Assembly (NCBI GenBank): GCA_964388055.1
Contig: CAYLXU010000020.1
Location: forward strand, 1-13,433
Reading direction: 5' to 3'
Length of the DNA stretch: 13,433 bases
Source of the DNA: CAYLXU01 sp964388055
GTDB taxonomy: Bacteria; Patescibacteriota; Minisyncoccia; UBA6257; JACRHW01
The notes under the pieces are model-generated. The model searched no databases. It was given only the letters and a program-made list of their open reading frames with translations, and was not told the DNA's origin. This document shows positions 5,827 through 11,493 of the stretch, piece after piece; position 1 is the first letter of the stretch; each line of letters opens with the position of its first letter. A program made the position numbers and the translations under genes.

Positions 5827-5864
5827 AGTATACCAGATTAAAACAGGAAATCCTTATTTAATCT
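5827..5864 (-). promoter_or_regulatory. Extended -10 promoter and palindrome before the Nudix gene
   Basis: TATACT (5827-5832) is preceded by TGG, and the ATG follows after 6 nt, predicting a leaderless start. Upstream, AGATTAAA (5835-5842) pairs with TTTAATCT (5857-5864), and inside it AGGA pairs with TCCT, giving a nested palindrome over the -35 region. It could be an operator. It could also be a weak terminator for the tRNA-His transcript, but no U run follows. Confidence 0.4.
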
Positions 5865-5880
5865 ACGTAATTGTGCGGTG

Positions 5881-5954
5881 GGTGAGCGACGGGACTTGAA
5901 CCCGCAACCACCAGAGCCACAATCTGGTGCTCTACCAATTGAGCTACGCCCACC
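5881..5954 (-). tRNA. tRNA-His (GUG)
   Basis: A full cloverleaf on the minus strand: acceptor GTGGGCG/CGCTCAC (one G-U), D arm TAGCTCAATTGGTAGAGC, anticodon arm CCAGA-TTGTGGC-TCTGG with anticodon GTG, T arm GCGGG-TTCAAGT-CCCGT. Position -1 is an encoded G facing C73, the histidine-specific extra pair recognised by HisRS. CCA is not encoded, so a CCA-adding enzyme is needed. It is 40 nt downstream of tRNA-Arg, probably on the same transcript. Confidence 0.95.
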
Positions 5955-5994
5955 ATTATAAGCTTACATGTTCCCCATATACGTTCCTGATATG

Positions 5995-6066
5995 TGCCCT
6001 CGGAGGGAATCGAACCCCCATCAAAACCTTAGAAGAGTTCTGCTTTATCCATTAAGCTACGAGGGC
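5995..6066 (-). tRNA. tRNA-Arg (UCU)
   Basis: Acceptor GCCCTCG pairs with CGAGGGC and the discriminator is A. The anticodon loop CTTCTAA carries TCT, closed by a weak stem GAACT/GGTTT with two G-U pairs. The T arm has GGTTCGATTCC. CCA is not encoded. It decodes AGA/AGG. A promoter lies just upstream, and it probably leads a two-tRNA transcript with tRNA-His. Confidence 0.93.
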
Positions 6067-6079
6067 ATGTAACCGCAAC

Positions 6080-6107
6080 ATTATATCACATTTGTAATTT
6101 TCGGCAA
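6080..6107 (-). promoter_or_regulatory. Promoter of the tRNA-Arg/tRNA-His unit
   Basis: Minus strand: TTGCCG (6102-6107), 16-nt spacer, perfect TATAAT (6080-6085). The start would be about 7-8 nt upstream of mature tRNA-Arg. Confidence 0.7.
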
Positions 6108-6141
6108 ACCTCTGTAGAATTAAATATCTTACGGGACATCG

Positions 6142-6147
6142 TATAAT
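6142..6147 (+). promoter_or_regulatory. -10 box of the tRNA-Pro promoter
   Basis: A perfect TATAAT on the + strand 36 nt before the tRNA-Pro 5' end. The -35 is poor (TTAAAT-like at a 16-nt spacing). The promoters for tRNA-Arg and tRNA-Pro are divergent within the 117-nt gap 6067-6183. Confidence 0.55.
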
Positions 6148-6183
6148 GACAACTTACACGCTTTTTGCCCCGTTAGAAATATA

Positions 6184-6254
6184 CGGGCTGTAGTATAACG
6201 GTAGTATATGCGCTTTGGGAGCGCACGGCCTGGGTTCGATTCCCAGCAGCCCGA
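6184..6254 (+). tRNA. tRNA-Pro (UGG)
   Basis: Acceptor CGGGCTG pairs with CAGCCCG (the C1-G72 start typical of bacterial tRNA-Pro) and the discriminator is A. Anticodon arm TGCGC-TTTGGGA-GCGCA with anticodon TGG; T arm CTGGG-TTCGATT-CCCAG. At 71 nt it is compact, with a short D loop. CCA is not encoded. It is the only RNA gene on the + strand and is followed by a strong terminator. Confidence 0.94.
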
Positions 6255-6260
6255 CACCAG

Positions 6261-6294
6261 AAAAATGTGACTCCTTTATGGAGTCACATTTTTT
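6261..6294. terminator. Bidirectional terminator between tRNA-Pro and the surface operon
   Basis: ATGTGACTCC (6265-6274) pairs with GGAGTCACAT (6280-6289) over TTTAT. A runs and T runs extend the stem on both sides (6261-6294). It terminates tRNA-Pro on the + strand and, 24 bases past the stop at 6318, the long minus-strand operon. Confidence 0.9.
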
Positions 6295-6317
6295 GCTAGG
6301 TGTTGGGGTCGTTCTCT

Positions 6318-7148
6318 CTATTTCAATAGCCCCTCAGCAATCTGCATGAGATTCGCAATACGCGACTCAGGAATTCCAAGAAGATGTGCCAAATCTTGTG
6401 TCTTATGTGTAACAAGCTGGCTTACCAAAAAAATATTTGCCTCTATCATTTTTCTCTGTTCCTCATTAGAAAGTCCTGTGAGTATGGTAATCGGGTAAAG
6501 CCGTTCGTCATCAATCCACCTCGGAAGCGGACGCTCTTTAGGATGATTCCATCCAAGTAAAATCATATTCTTACAGTGCCCAAACTTAAGAGAGTCGTTT
6601 GAAAACTTTCCGTTTGTCACAATCCAAACCTCATCAAGATGAGGAGCTTTTCCCACATGTCCCGCATCAACCAAATCAAGAAAGCGTGACCATATTGCCA
6701 TCGTGTCTTTGACTCCTACATAAATGGGATCATGATGAAGCTTTGCCTCAACCATGCCGCGACGATGCTCTTTTTCAATTAAAAGATCTACTTCATGTGT
6801 TACACAAAGCCCCTGAAGAATTGGCGGAAGTTCCGCCTTATATCCATACGCAGAAAAAAGGTGGACTAAATATTTTTCAAAATCAAACCCGGTGGGACCA
6901 AGGCGCAAAACAGCATCCTTAAGCCCATAACGGTGAGCAACAACCGGCTCATGCGTATCGAGTGATGCGCGAATAAGTTTCAATACCTCTTTTGTGTGTA
7001 TATTGTCATATACCTTCTCCCCAACCTCTTTCACCACCTGATTTGCAAGCTCCTCACTTGCCCCCGCACGCATTGCGGTATTTTTTATTTTTTCTGGAGA
7101 AAACGCTTCACGCTCTCCGTTTGCCTTGATAATAAAAATCTGCTGCAT
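6318..7148 (-). CDS. ATP-cone domain fused to Mrr-like PD-(D/E)xK nuclease domain
   Basis: 276 residues. The first ~85 form an ATP-cone, the regulatory nucleotide-binding domain known from NrdR and ribonucleotide reductases (FIIKANGEREAFSPEKI, then VVAHRYGLKDAVLRLGP). It is joined to a restriction-endonuclease-like fold of the Mrr type: GFDFEKYLVHLFSAYGYKAE (88-106), then EVD (D121) and GMVEAKL (E134, K136), which complete a D...ExK active site, and further WIVTNGKFS. A helical C-terminal part (about 223-276) follows. It is predicted to be a cytosolic DNA-cleaving or nucleic-acid-processing enzyme gated by ATP/dATP (inference from the domains). It is the last gene of the surface operon, 11 nt after the preceding stop, with no Shine-Dalgarno. 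A cytosolic nuclease at the end of a cell-surface operon is unexpected, and the strong terminator after it shows it is inside the unit. Confidence 0.85.
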   Translation of the reverse strand: MQQIFIIKANGEREAFSPEKIKNTAMRAGASEELANQVVKEVGEKVYDNIHTKEVLKLIRASLDTHEPVVAHRYGLKDAVLRLGPTGFDFEKYLVHLFSAYGYKAELPPILQGLCVTHEVDLLIEKEHRRGMVEAKLHHDPIYVGVKDTMAIWSRFLDLVDAGHVGKAPHLDEVWIVTNGKFSNDSLKFGHCKNMILLGWNHPKERPLPRWIDDERLYPITILTGLSNEEQRKMIEANIFLVSQLVTHKTQDLAHLLGIPESRIANLMQIAEGLLK

Positions 7149-7159
7149 AGTAGTTTAAT

Positions 7160-8359
7160 TTATGACACGACTACTTCTTTAGCCCTTTTACGCTTTACAA
7201 ACAAAAGCAATATCACTCCAATACACAAACTACCTATTCCCATAACAATCCTATAACGAACAAATACATCTCTCCATGTTTCACCTACTGAAAATGAGAT
7301 TGTTTCAATTGACACATTACCCGCCTTATCTACCGCCTCAATTGTAAGAGTATGAAATCCCGGTGCAAGATCATGCGCCTGGTATGTACGCACCCCCTCT
7401 CCAGACTGAATTTCCTTAAGCTGGTGGTCAACACTCACCTCATAATGATCTATACCGGAAACAGCATCTTTGCTGCTGAACACAAAGGCAGGAACACCTC
7501 TCTCTCCGTCTTTACGAACTACTTCCGCGACATACACTCGCTCCGGTTCCTCTGTATCAACATTAAACGGGAAATGTGTTACCACACCCCACCCCGTGCC
7601 ACCTATTTCAAACCGCACATGAAGATACCATCTCCCATTCTCTATCCCCCGATGCGTATACGAAGAAACAAGTCCTTTTGATTTTGTTCCCGGGCTTCCA
7701 TATGGATCTTCATTAACAGAAAACGCTACTCCGGTTACACGATATGGAAGATCCCACTCAAATTGCGGATTACTATCCGCATACCACCTATTAGAATCAG
7801 GGTGGGTAGAAGAACGTATCACTGGCACATCAAAACTTTCCGGTTCGACAACTTTTACTTTTGGAAGTGCCGGCAACAATGCAAAATCAGCTCCCTTCAT
7901 CGAACCTAACACATTTGTTCCCAGCCCATCATTCGCGAGCACGGACCCTGACACAAATCGAAGAGGAGCCGATCCAACAGCCTTAACCCTAAAATTAACG
8001 GTGAGAAGCGTTCCTGTTTTTCCCTTAAATGCCGGATTAAAAATGACACCCTCAAACTGAACGTTCCCAGTAGCCTTTTCAAATGAAGGTTCCTGCGCCC
8101 ATAAAGATACTATGGAACCAGTCTTTATGAGGGCTGTGGGCTCAAGCAAATTTACAGGAAATGATATGTTTCCTGACACAGCATTTACTTCCTGATCCGG
8201 GCTCGCAACAAAAATCTTAACCGATACAATGTCTCCCACCCTATACGATCCGCCTGCTGGCGACAAAGAAAGTTGAACAGAATCCATGGCATCCACCTGA
8301 AAAGGAAAAAAGCTCACAATACATACAAACATCAAACCAAATTTTAATATATTACTCAT
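7160..8359 (-). CDS. Membrane-anchored cohesin-domain surface protein, 399 aa
   Basis: A signal peptide (1-24, cleaved near VDA) leads to a cohesin-like beta domain at about 28-160, with GSYRVGDIVSVKIFV, NAVSGNISFP, GSIVSLWAQEP, VQFEGVIFNPAFKGKTGTLL and ANDGLGTNVLG, all in the order usual for cohesins. A middle region with Trp/Tyr-rich strands (WYADSNPQFEWDLP) and an Ig-like domain (about 280-365, SGIDHYEVS ... AVDKAGN) follow, then a TM helix (about 373-388) and a KRKR tail. It is thus anchored with most of its mass outside. Cohesins bind dockerins, and a dockerin protein is encoded three genes upstream. It overlaps the preceding cohesin gene by 8 nt (ATGAGTAA) and shares its domain plan, so the two are tandem paralogs. 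Confidence 0.85.
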   Translation of the reverse strand: MSNILKFGLMFVCIVSFFPFQVDAMDSVQLSLSPAGGSYRVGDIVSVKIFVASPDQEVNAVSGNISFPVNLLEPTALIKTGSIVSLWAQEPSFEKATGNVQFEGVIFNPAFKGKTGTLLTVNFRVKAVGSAPLRFVSGSVLANDGLGTNVLGSMKGADFALLPALPKVKVVEPESFDVPVIRSSTHPDSNRWYADSNPQFEWDLPYRVTGVAFSVNEDPYGSPGTKSKGLVSSYTHRGIENGRWYLHVRFEIGGTGWGVVTHFPFNVDTEEPERVYVAEVVRKDGERGVPAFVFSSKDAVSGIDHYEVSVDHQLKEIQSGEGVRTYQAHDLAPGFHTLTIEAVDKAGNVSIETISFSVGETWRDVFVRYRIVMGIGSLCIGVILLLFVKRKRAKEVVVS

Positions 8360-9242
8360 TGTGAGACTCTCTTTGTGGTAATCTTCTTCTTTCTCTTACA
8401 CTATACCACAGGAAAAATACCGCAAAAACGACCACGACAATCACGGTAATAATAATGGAAAATGGCATTGGTTGTGGGGCAAGCTCTACTACTGTCTCAT
8501 TTCCCGCGCGATCAATAGCTTTTACAAATATACGACTTAACCGCAACTGATCCTTTAATACATAGGGACTCTCCACCCGTTCCCATTCCAACCCATCTGT
8601 CGAAGTATTTACTCCCCACACCTCTCTCCTTTCCGCTACCTCATAATGATCTATCCCAACACCCTTATCCTGCGCGAGAAACACGATAAACCACTTTCCC
8701 TCGAACGTTTCACCCTCCCGCGAAAGAAAGATTGAAAACGGCTCGGGCGCCGTACTGTCAATAACACCAATTACCCCCTCCGGCTCTGGCGCATCATGAG
8801 AAATAGCAATCAACACAGATGATGAAGGAAGAGGAATTTCCGTTCCTAGTCCATCGTGGCGAAAAGCTTTTACATTATCTATTAAAATCTGTGCCTCACC
8901 GGGCTTTTTTGCCTCGAAGATAAGAGATGCTACATACCCCTCAGAACCCTGATACCCTCCGGGAATCATCCCCGCATAATGAATCCTCCCATCCTTTTCT
9001 ACAAATCTGTCTATCCAAACACTTACGAGAGACCCGCCGTCTTCAAATCCTTCAAACGCAAGCAAGTCTTTGGGATATACCACGTCACCACTCACCACGT
9101 TTACTACCTCATCCTGCGTATTTAAGGAGATATTAATTTTGATTCTTGCATTGGGCCGAACCTCTTGAGCGCCTTCTTGGGCCACTGCCCCAAAGAATGA
9201 CAGTAAATAGAAAATAGAAAATAGAAAATAGAAACGTCTCAT
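8352..9242 (-). CDS. Membrane-anchored cohesin-domain surface protein, 296 aa
   Basis: A signal peptide (1-21, cleavage after VAQ or near it), a cohesin-like domain (about 33-148: NVVSGDVVYP, GGSLVSVWIDR, IHYAGMIPGGYQG, HDGLGTEIP), an Ig-like domain (about 165-255, GIDHYEVAE ... AIDRAGNET), a TM helix (about 261-280) and a basic tail RERRRLPQR. It has the same plan as the next gene but is about 100 residues shorter, lacking the middle region. Its ATG overlaps the stop of the S23 gene (ATGA), with no Shine-Dalgarno, so it depends on coupling. The signal-peptide core FYFLFSIFYLL is written in an AAAATAG heptanucleotide repeat (minus strand TTTCTAT). It is probably a cell-surface receptor for the dockerin protein of the same operon. 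Confidence 0.83.
   Translation of the reverse strand: MRRFYFLFSIFYLLSFFGAVAQEGAQEVRPNARIKINISLNTQDEVVNVVSGDVVYPKDLLAFEGFEDGGSLVSVWIDRFVEKDGRIHYAGMIPGGYQGSEGYVASLIFEAKKPGEAQILIDNVKAFRHDGLGTEIPLPSSSVLIAISHDAPEPEGVIGVIDSTAPEPFSIFLSREGETFEGKWFIVFLAQDKGVGIDHYEVAERREVWGVNTSTDGLEWERVESPYVLKDQLRLSRIFVKAIDRAGNETVVELAPQPMPFSIIITVIVVVVFAVFFLWYSVRERRRLPQRESHNE
9205..9231. repeat. AAAATAG heptanucleotide repeat in a signal-peptide coding region
   Basis: AAATAG followed by three exact AAAATAG units (9211-9231). It encodes, on the minus strand, the hydrophobic core of the 296-aa cohesin protein's signal peptide. It is also an imperfect inverted copy of the repeats at 9591-9630 on the other side of the S23 gene: TAGAAAATAGAAAATAGAAAC here against TAGTAAATAGTAAATAGAAAC there. 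Confidence 0.85.
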
Positions 9243-9583
9243 TTTAAAAAACGGTTTAAGATTTTCATCACTTCATTATTTAGAGATTCCGCTTCAGAAT
9301 AATTTAATTTCGGAAATAAAACCTTGGCAATTTCTACCTGACTTTCCAACTCTGAACCCGAGCCAAAGGCAATAACTAGAAATTGTCGTTTTTCTTTTTG
9401 TTGAAATCTGTGATAACTTTCAGCAATATTGGAAGAAACTGATATAGCAGCTCTCCTCATTTGATTGGTTAATCCATAAAGTTCTGATTTCGGAAACTGC
9501 TCTGTCAATCGATAAATAACCACCGCCAAATCTTTGGCCTTTTGCCACACTATTAAATCTTTATAAGATTTCGTTACACTCAT
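9239..9583 (-). CDS. S23 / four-helix-bundle protein (23S rRNA intervening-sequence family)
   Basis: 114 residues with the family's signature: YKDLIVWQKAKDLAVVIY, then FPKSELYGLTNQMRRAAISV, SSNIAESYHR, and the final two helices. Members fold as four-helix bundles that form pentamers. They are best known from intervening sequences inside some 23S rRNA genes, and as the accessory protein Avd of diversity-generating retroelements. No reverse transcriptase or rRNA is present here, so it is a free-standing copy whose role is unknown. It sits between the dockerin and cohesin genes, in frame with the operon. Inverted heptad repeats border it on both sides (9205-9231 and 9591-9630), which suggests it arrived as a unit. 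There is no Shine-Dalgarno; its stop overlaps the next ATG (ATGA). Confidence 0.9.
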   Translation of the reverse strand: MSVTKSYKDLIVWQKAKDLAVVIYRLTEQFPKSELYGLTNQMRRAAISVSSNIAESYHRFQQKEKRQFLVIAFGSGSELESQVEIAKVLFPKLNYSEAESLNNEVMKILNRFLK

Positions 9584-9590
9584 CTTATGT

Positions 9591-9630
9591 TTCTATTTAC
9601 TATTTACTATTTTCCACTTTCTATTTTCTA
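9591..9630. repeat. Heptad repeats (CTATTTA/CTATTTT type) upstream of the S23 gene
   Basis: The 50-nt gap between the dockerin gene and the S23 gene consists almost wholly of 7-nt units: TTCTATTTACTATTTACTAT, then TTTCCACTTTCTATTTTCTA. It is non-coding and the near reverse complement of the repeat at 9205-9231, so the transcript could pair across the S23 gene. Confidence 0.7.
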
Positions 9631-9633
9631 AGA

Positions 9634-11067
9634 TTATCCTGTCCAGTAGAAAGCTAGAATACTAAAATCACGAAGGTCAATTTTCCCGTCTTTGTTGAGA
9701 TCATATTTTACACTTACCGTTGTTACCGGTCGCTTATACCAATACGCGAGAATTGAAAAATCTATCAAATTCACTTTTTGGTCGCTATTAAAATCCCACG
9801 GTTTCTGCGCTGAAGAAATCTCTTCTAAAAATACGTTTTTATCTCCTATATAAACTTGCAGATTTTTACTTCGCTGAGATATGCTTGCCCCCTTTGATGC
9901 CGTGGCAACGACAACATATGTAGCGCCTTTTATAAGCGGTGAGGTGTTTATCGTATAGCTATATAACCCATTTTTATCCGATTTTGTTTTTAACGTCTGC
10001 TTGTTCGGAGATGATGAGTTTCCCGGTGCAACTTCAATATGAATATCCGCAAAAGACATTGTCTGTCCGGAAATAACTACTGTATCCCCATGCCTTACCT
10101 CGCTTTTATTTGAACGAATTGTGGGGGCGAGAACAACACATTCGGTATTTACAACCACATCATTTCGCGCGCTTGCGGTAAAAGTAGTAGTAAGAGATTG
10201 CACACCTGTTCTGTCTGTACCATAGAGCCCAAAAAGATATGCTCCTTCAAGCCCTTTAAGACGTATTGAAAAGTCTTCGTCTATGGTAGCTATTGTGGTT
10301 GTCGCAATCTGCCCATCTTTAAGCAATACTACCGATTCGCGGGGATACCCTTTACCACAAAACGTAATTTCTCCCGTAGGAACACGCTTCAAAATGTCCG
10401 GCATACCCCCGCCGCCTCCGCCCCCATCTCCTCCACCCGATGGAGCCGGTGGCGGTGAAGGTTGTGACACTTCGCCAAACGAAGCGCTTACTCCGATTGG
10501 CTGCATAATCGCAAAAACAGTAGTTGCACTGTCTAATAACGCATTTCCCGCATTACGTGTCTCTATGGTGAAATTATACGTTCCAACGTTAACAGGATTT
10601 CTTATTTGCTTATCTCCCACATCGATATACGTAGCATTTTTTCCTAACCGCAACGTAATAACGCTTCCCGCCGGAGTTGAAGTTGCTTGTGAAGTAAACG
10701 TAATGGAACCGGACGTCCCCGTTACCACACTTACGACAAAGTCGGTTCCCACACCACCAGAAGCACTTAAAATTTTATTCGTACTTCCTATAAGCAGATC
10801 GGCATCGGAATGATCAAACCCTGTTGGAATAGTAAAAACGCCCGCCTGAGGAATAACTACAATCTTTCCACCAACAGGAACTGCATTAGTGAGGGTAAAG
10901 ATAATCCTGTGATCCACATCCTTATTCGGCACAGAACTCTCTGCAATCGCGCTCACCTTCGTAAGCGAAGCGCCAAAAGAAACACCGGTAAATAGAAAAT
11001 AAAAAATAGAAAGTAGCAATATGTAATATATTCCCCTTCTAAAAGATTTGACGTTGGTCTCAAACAT
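9634..11067 (-). CDS. Secreted Ig-like surface protein with C-terminal dockerin
   Basis: 477 residues from the ATG at 11067; the frame opens at a TTG (11088), but that lies in a repeat. A long signal peptide (core YILLLSIFYFLF) is followed by an N-terminal beta domain (about 35-205), a Pro then Gly linker (PSPPPAPSGGGDGGGGGGG, about 206-228), two Ig-like domains (about 230-415), and a dockerin type I domain at 424-477. The dockerin has both calcium-binding repeats: DFNSDQKVNLIDFSIL and DLNKDGKIDLRDFSIL, each with D-x-N-x-D-x-x-V/I-x-x-x-D. Unlike its neighbours it has no C-terminal TM, so it needs to be held by another protein. The two cohesin proteins downstream in the same operon are the natural partners. 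There is no Shine-Dalgarno. The start codon lies directly after a long inverted repeat, which may affect translation. Confidence 0.88.
   Translation of the reverse strand: MFETNVKSFRRGIYYILLLSIFYFLFTGVSFGASLTKVSAIAESSVPNKDVDHRIIFTLTNAVPVGGKIVVIPQAGVFTIPTGFDHSDADLLIGSTNKILSASGGVGTDFVVSVVTGTSGSITFTSQATSTPAGSVITLRLGKNATYIDVGDKQIRNPVNVGTYNFTIETRNAGNALLDSATTVFAIMQPIGVSASFGEVSQPSPPPAPSGGGDGGGGGGGMPDILKRVPTGEITFCGKGYPRESVVLLKDGQIATTTIATIDEDFSIRLKGLEGAYLFGLYGTDRTGVQSLTTTFTASARNDVVVNTECVVLAPTIRSNKSEVRHGDTVVISGQTMSFADIHIEVAPGNSSSPNKQTLKTKSDKNGLYSYTINTSPLIKGATYVVVATASKGASISQRSKNLQVYIGDKNVFLEEISSAQKPWDFNSDQKVNLIDFSILAYWYKRPVTTVSVKYDLNKDGKIDLRDFSILAFYWTG
10989..11016. repeat. AAAATAG-type heptads in the dockerin protein's signal peptide
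   Basis: Four 7-nt units on the + strand: TAAATAG, AAAATAA, AAAATAG, AAAGTAG. They encode the core LLLSIFYFLFT of the signal peptide on the minus strand and are diverged copies of the unit repeated exactly at 9211-9231. Confidence 0.7.
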
Positions 11068-11151
11068 AATGCAAAAGTCAAAAATCAAAAGTTACAAAAT
11101 TAAGTTGCTTTTGACTTTTTACCTTCAACTTTAACCTTTGACTTTTGCATT
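11068..11151. repeat. Long inverted repeat of 7-nt-periodic sequence before the dockerin gene
   Basis: The left arm 11068-11093 starts AATGCAAAAGTCAAAAATCA. The right arm 11127-11151 is its imperfect reverse complement, with 15 exact end bases (AATGCAAAAGTCAAA). A third, inverted copy (GCTTTTGACTTTTT, 11107-11120) lies between them. All are built from 7-nt steps such as AAAGTCA/AAAATCA. It fills the whole 90-nt gap between the coiled-coil gene's stop (11158) and the dockerin ATG (11065-11067). Confidence 0.8.
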
Positions 11152-11157
11152 TTGAAT

Positions 11158-11493
11158 TTACTTTACGCGTTGACGATCGCGGTATAAATGAATACCGGCA
11201 ATTACGAGACCCAGAAGGCCTGCCGCGCCAAGCCCAAAGTATTCCACACGCTTTTCACTCAAAAGCTCACGTTCACGCTCCTCTAAGCTTTTTTCACGCT
11301 CATTAAGATCTCGCTCCTTCTCACGCAAGGCACTCATAAGTGTGTTAATCGGATTCGGCGGAACAGAAACAGAAATACCTACCCCAGATGATATTTGCGC
11401 AAGATGTGACAGCATAGTATCTCCAAATCCTAAAAACAGCATGCCACCCCCTATTACAAATATACCTCCGACCAAAAAGAATATTCTTTTCAT
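11158..11493 (-). CDS. TM / coiled-coil / TM protein, 111 aa
   Basis: An N-terminal hydrophobic helix (about 5-23, signal anchor or signal peptide), a short loop with SVSVPPNPINTLM, a strong coiled coil at about 50-83 (REKERDLNEREKSLEERERE), and a second TM (about 84-104, FGLGAAGLLGLVIAGIHLY) followed by a basic tail RDRQRVK. The coiled coil is therefore predicted outside the membrane and may oligomerise or bridge surface proteins. No family is recognised. Its ATG follows directly on the stop of the DUF916-like gene (TAAATG), without a Shine-Dalgarno, so the two are translationally coupled and probably work together. The inverted repeat begins right after its stop. Confidence 0.75.
   Translation of the reverse strand: MKRIFFLVGGIFVIGGGMLFLGFGDTMLSHLAQISSGVGISVSVPPNPINTLMSALREKERDLNEREKSLEERERELLSEKRVEYFGLGAAGLLGLVIAGIHLYRDRQRVK

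Noticed and set aside
5955..5960. TATAAT (minus strand) just before tRNA-His
   Set aside because: It ends at the first base of the mature tRNA, so transcription from it would start inside the tRNA. Co-transcription with tRNA-Arg is more likely.
9239..9583. S23-type gene considered as Avd of a diversity-generating retroelement
   Set aside because: No reverse transcriptase, template repeat or variable repeat is visible in the window.
10283..10813. 176-codon frame on the + strand, Pro-rich
   Set aside because: It lies wholly antisense to the dockerin protein gene, whose domains are clear. The Pro runs are the complement of the Gly linker codons, and no ribosome site or promoter was found.
9205..11160. 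Repeats considered as a CRISPR array
   Set aside because: Units are 7 nt and contiguous, with no spacers and no cas genes nearby.
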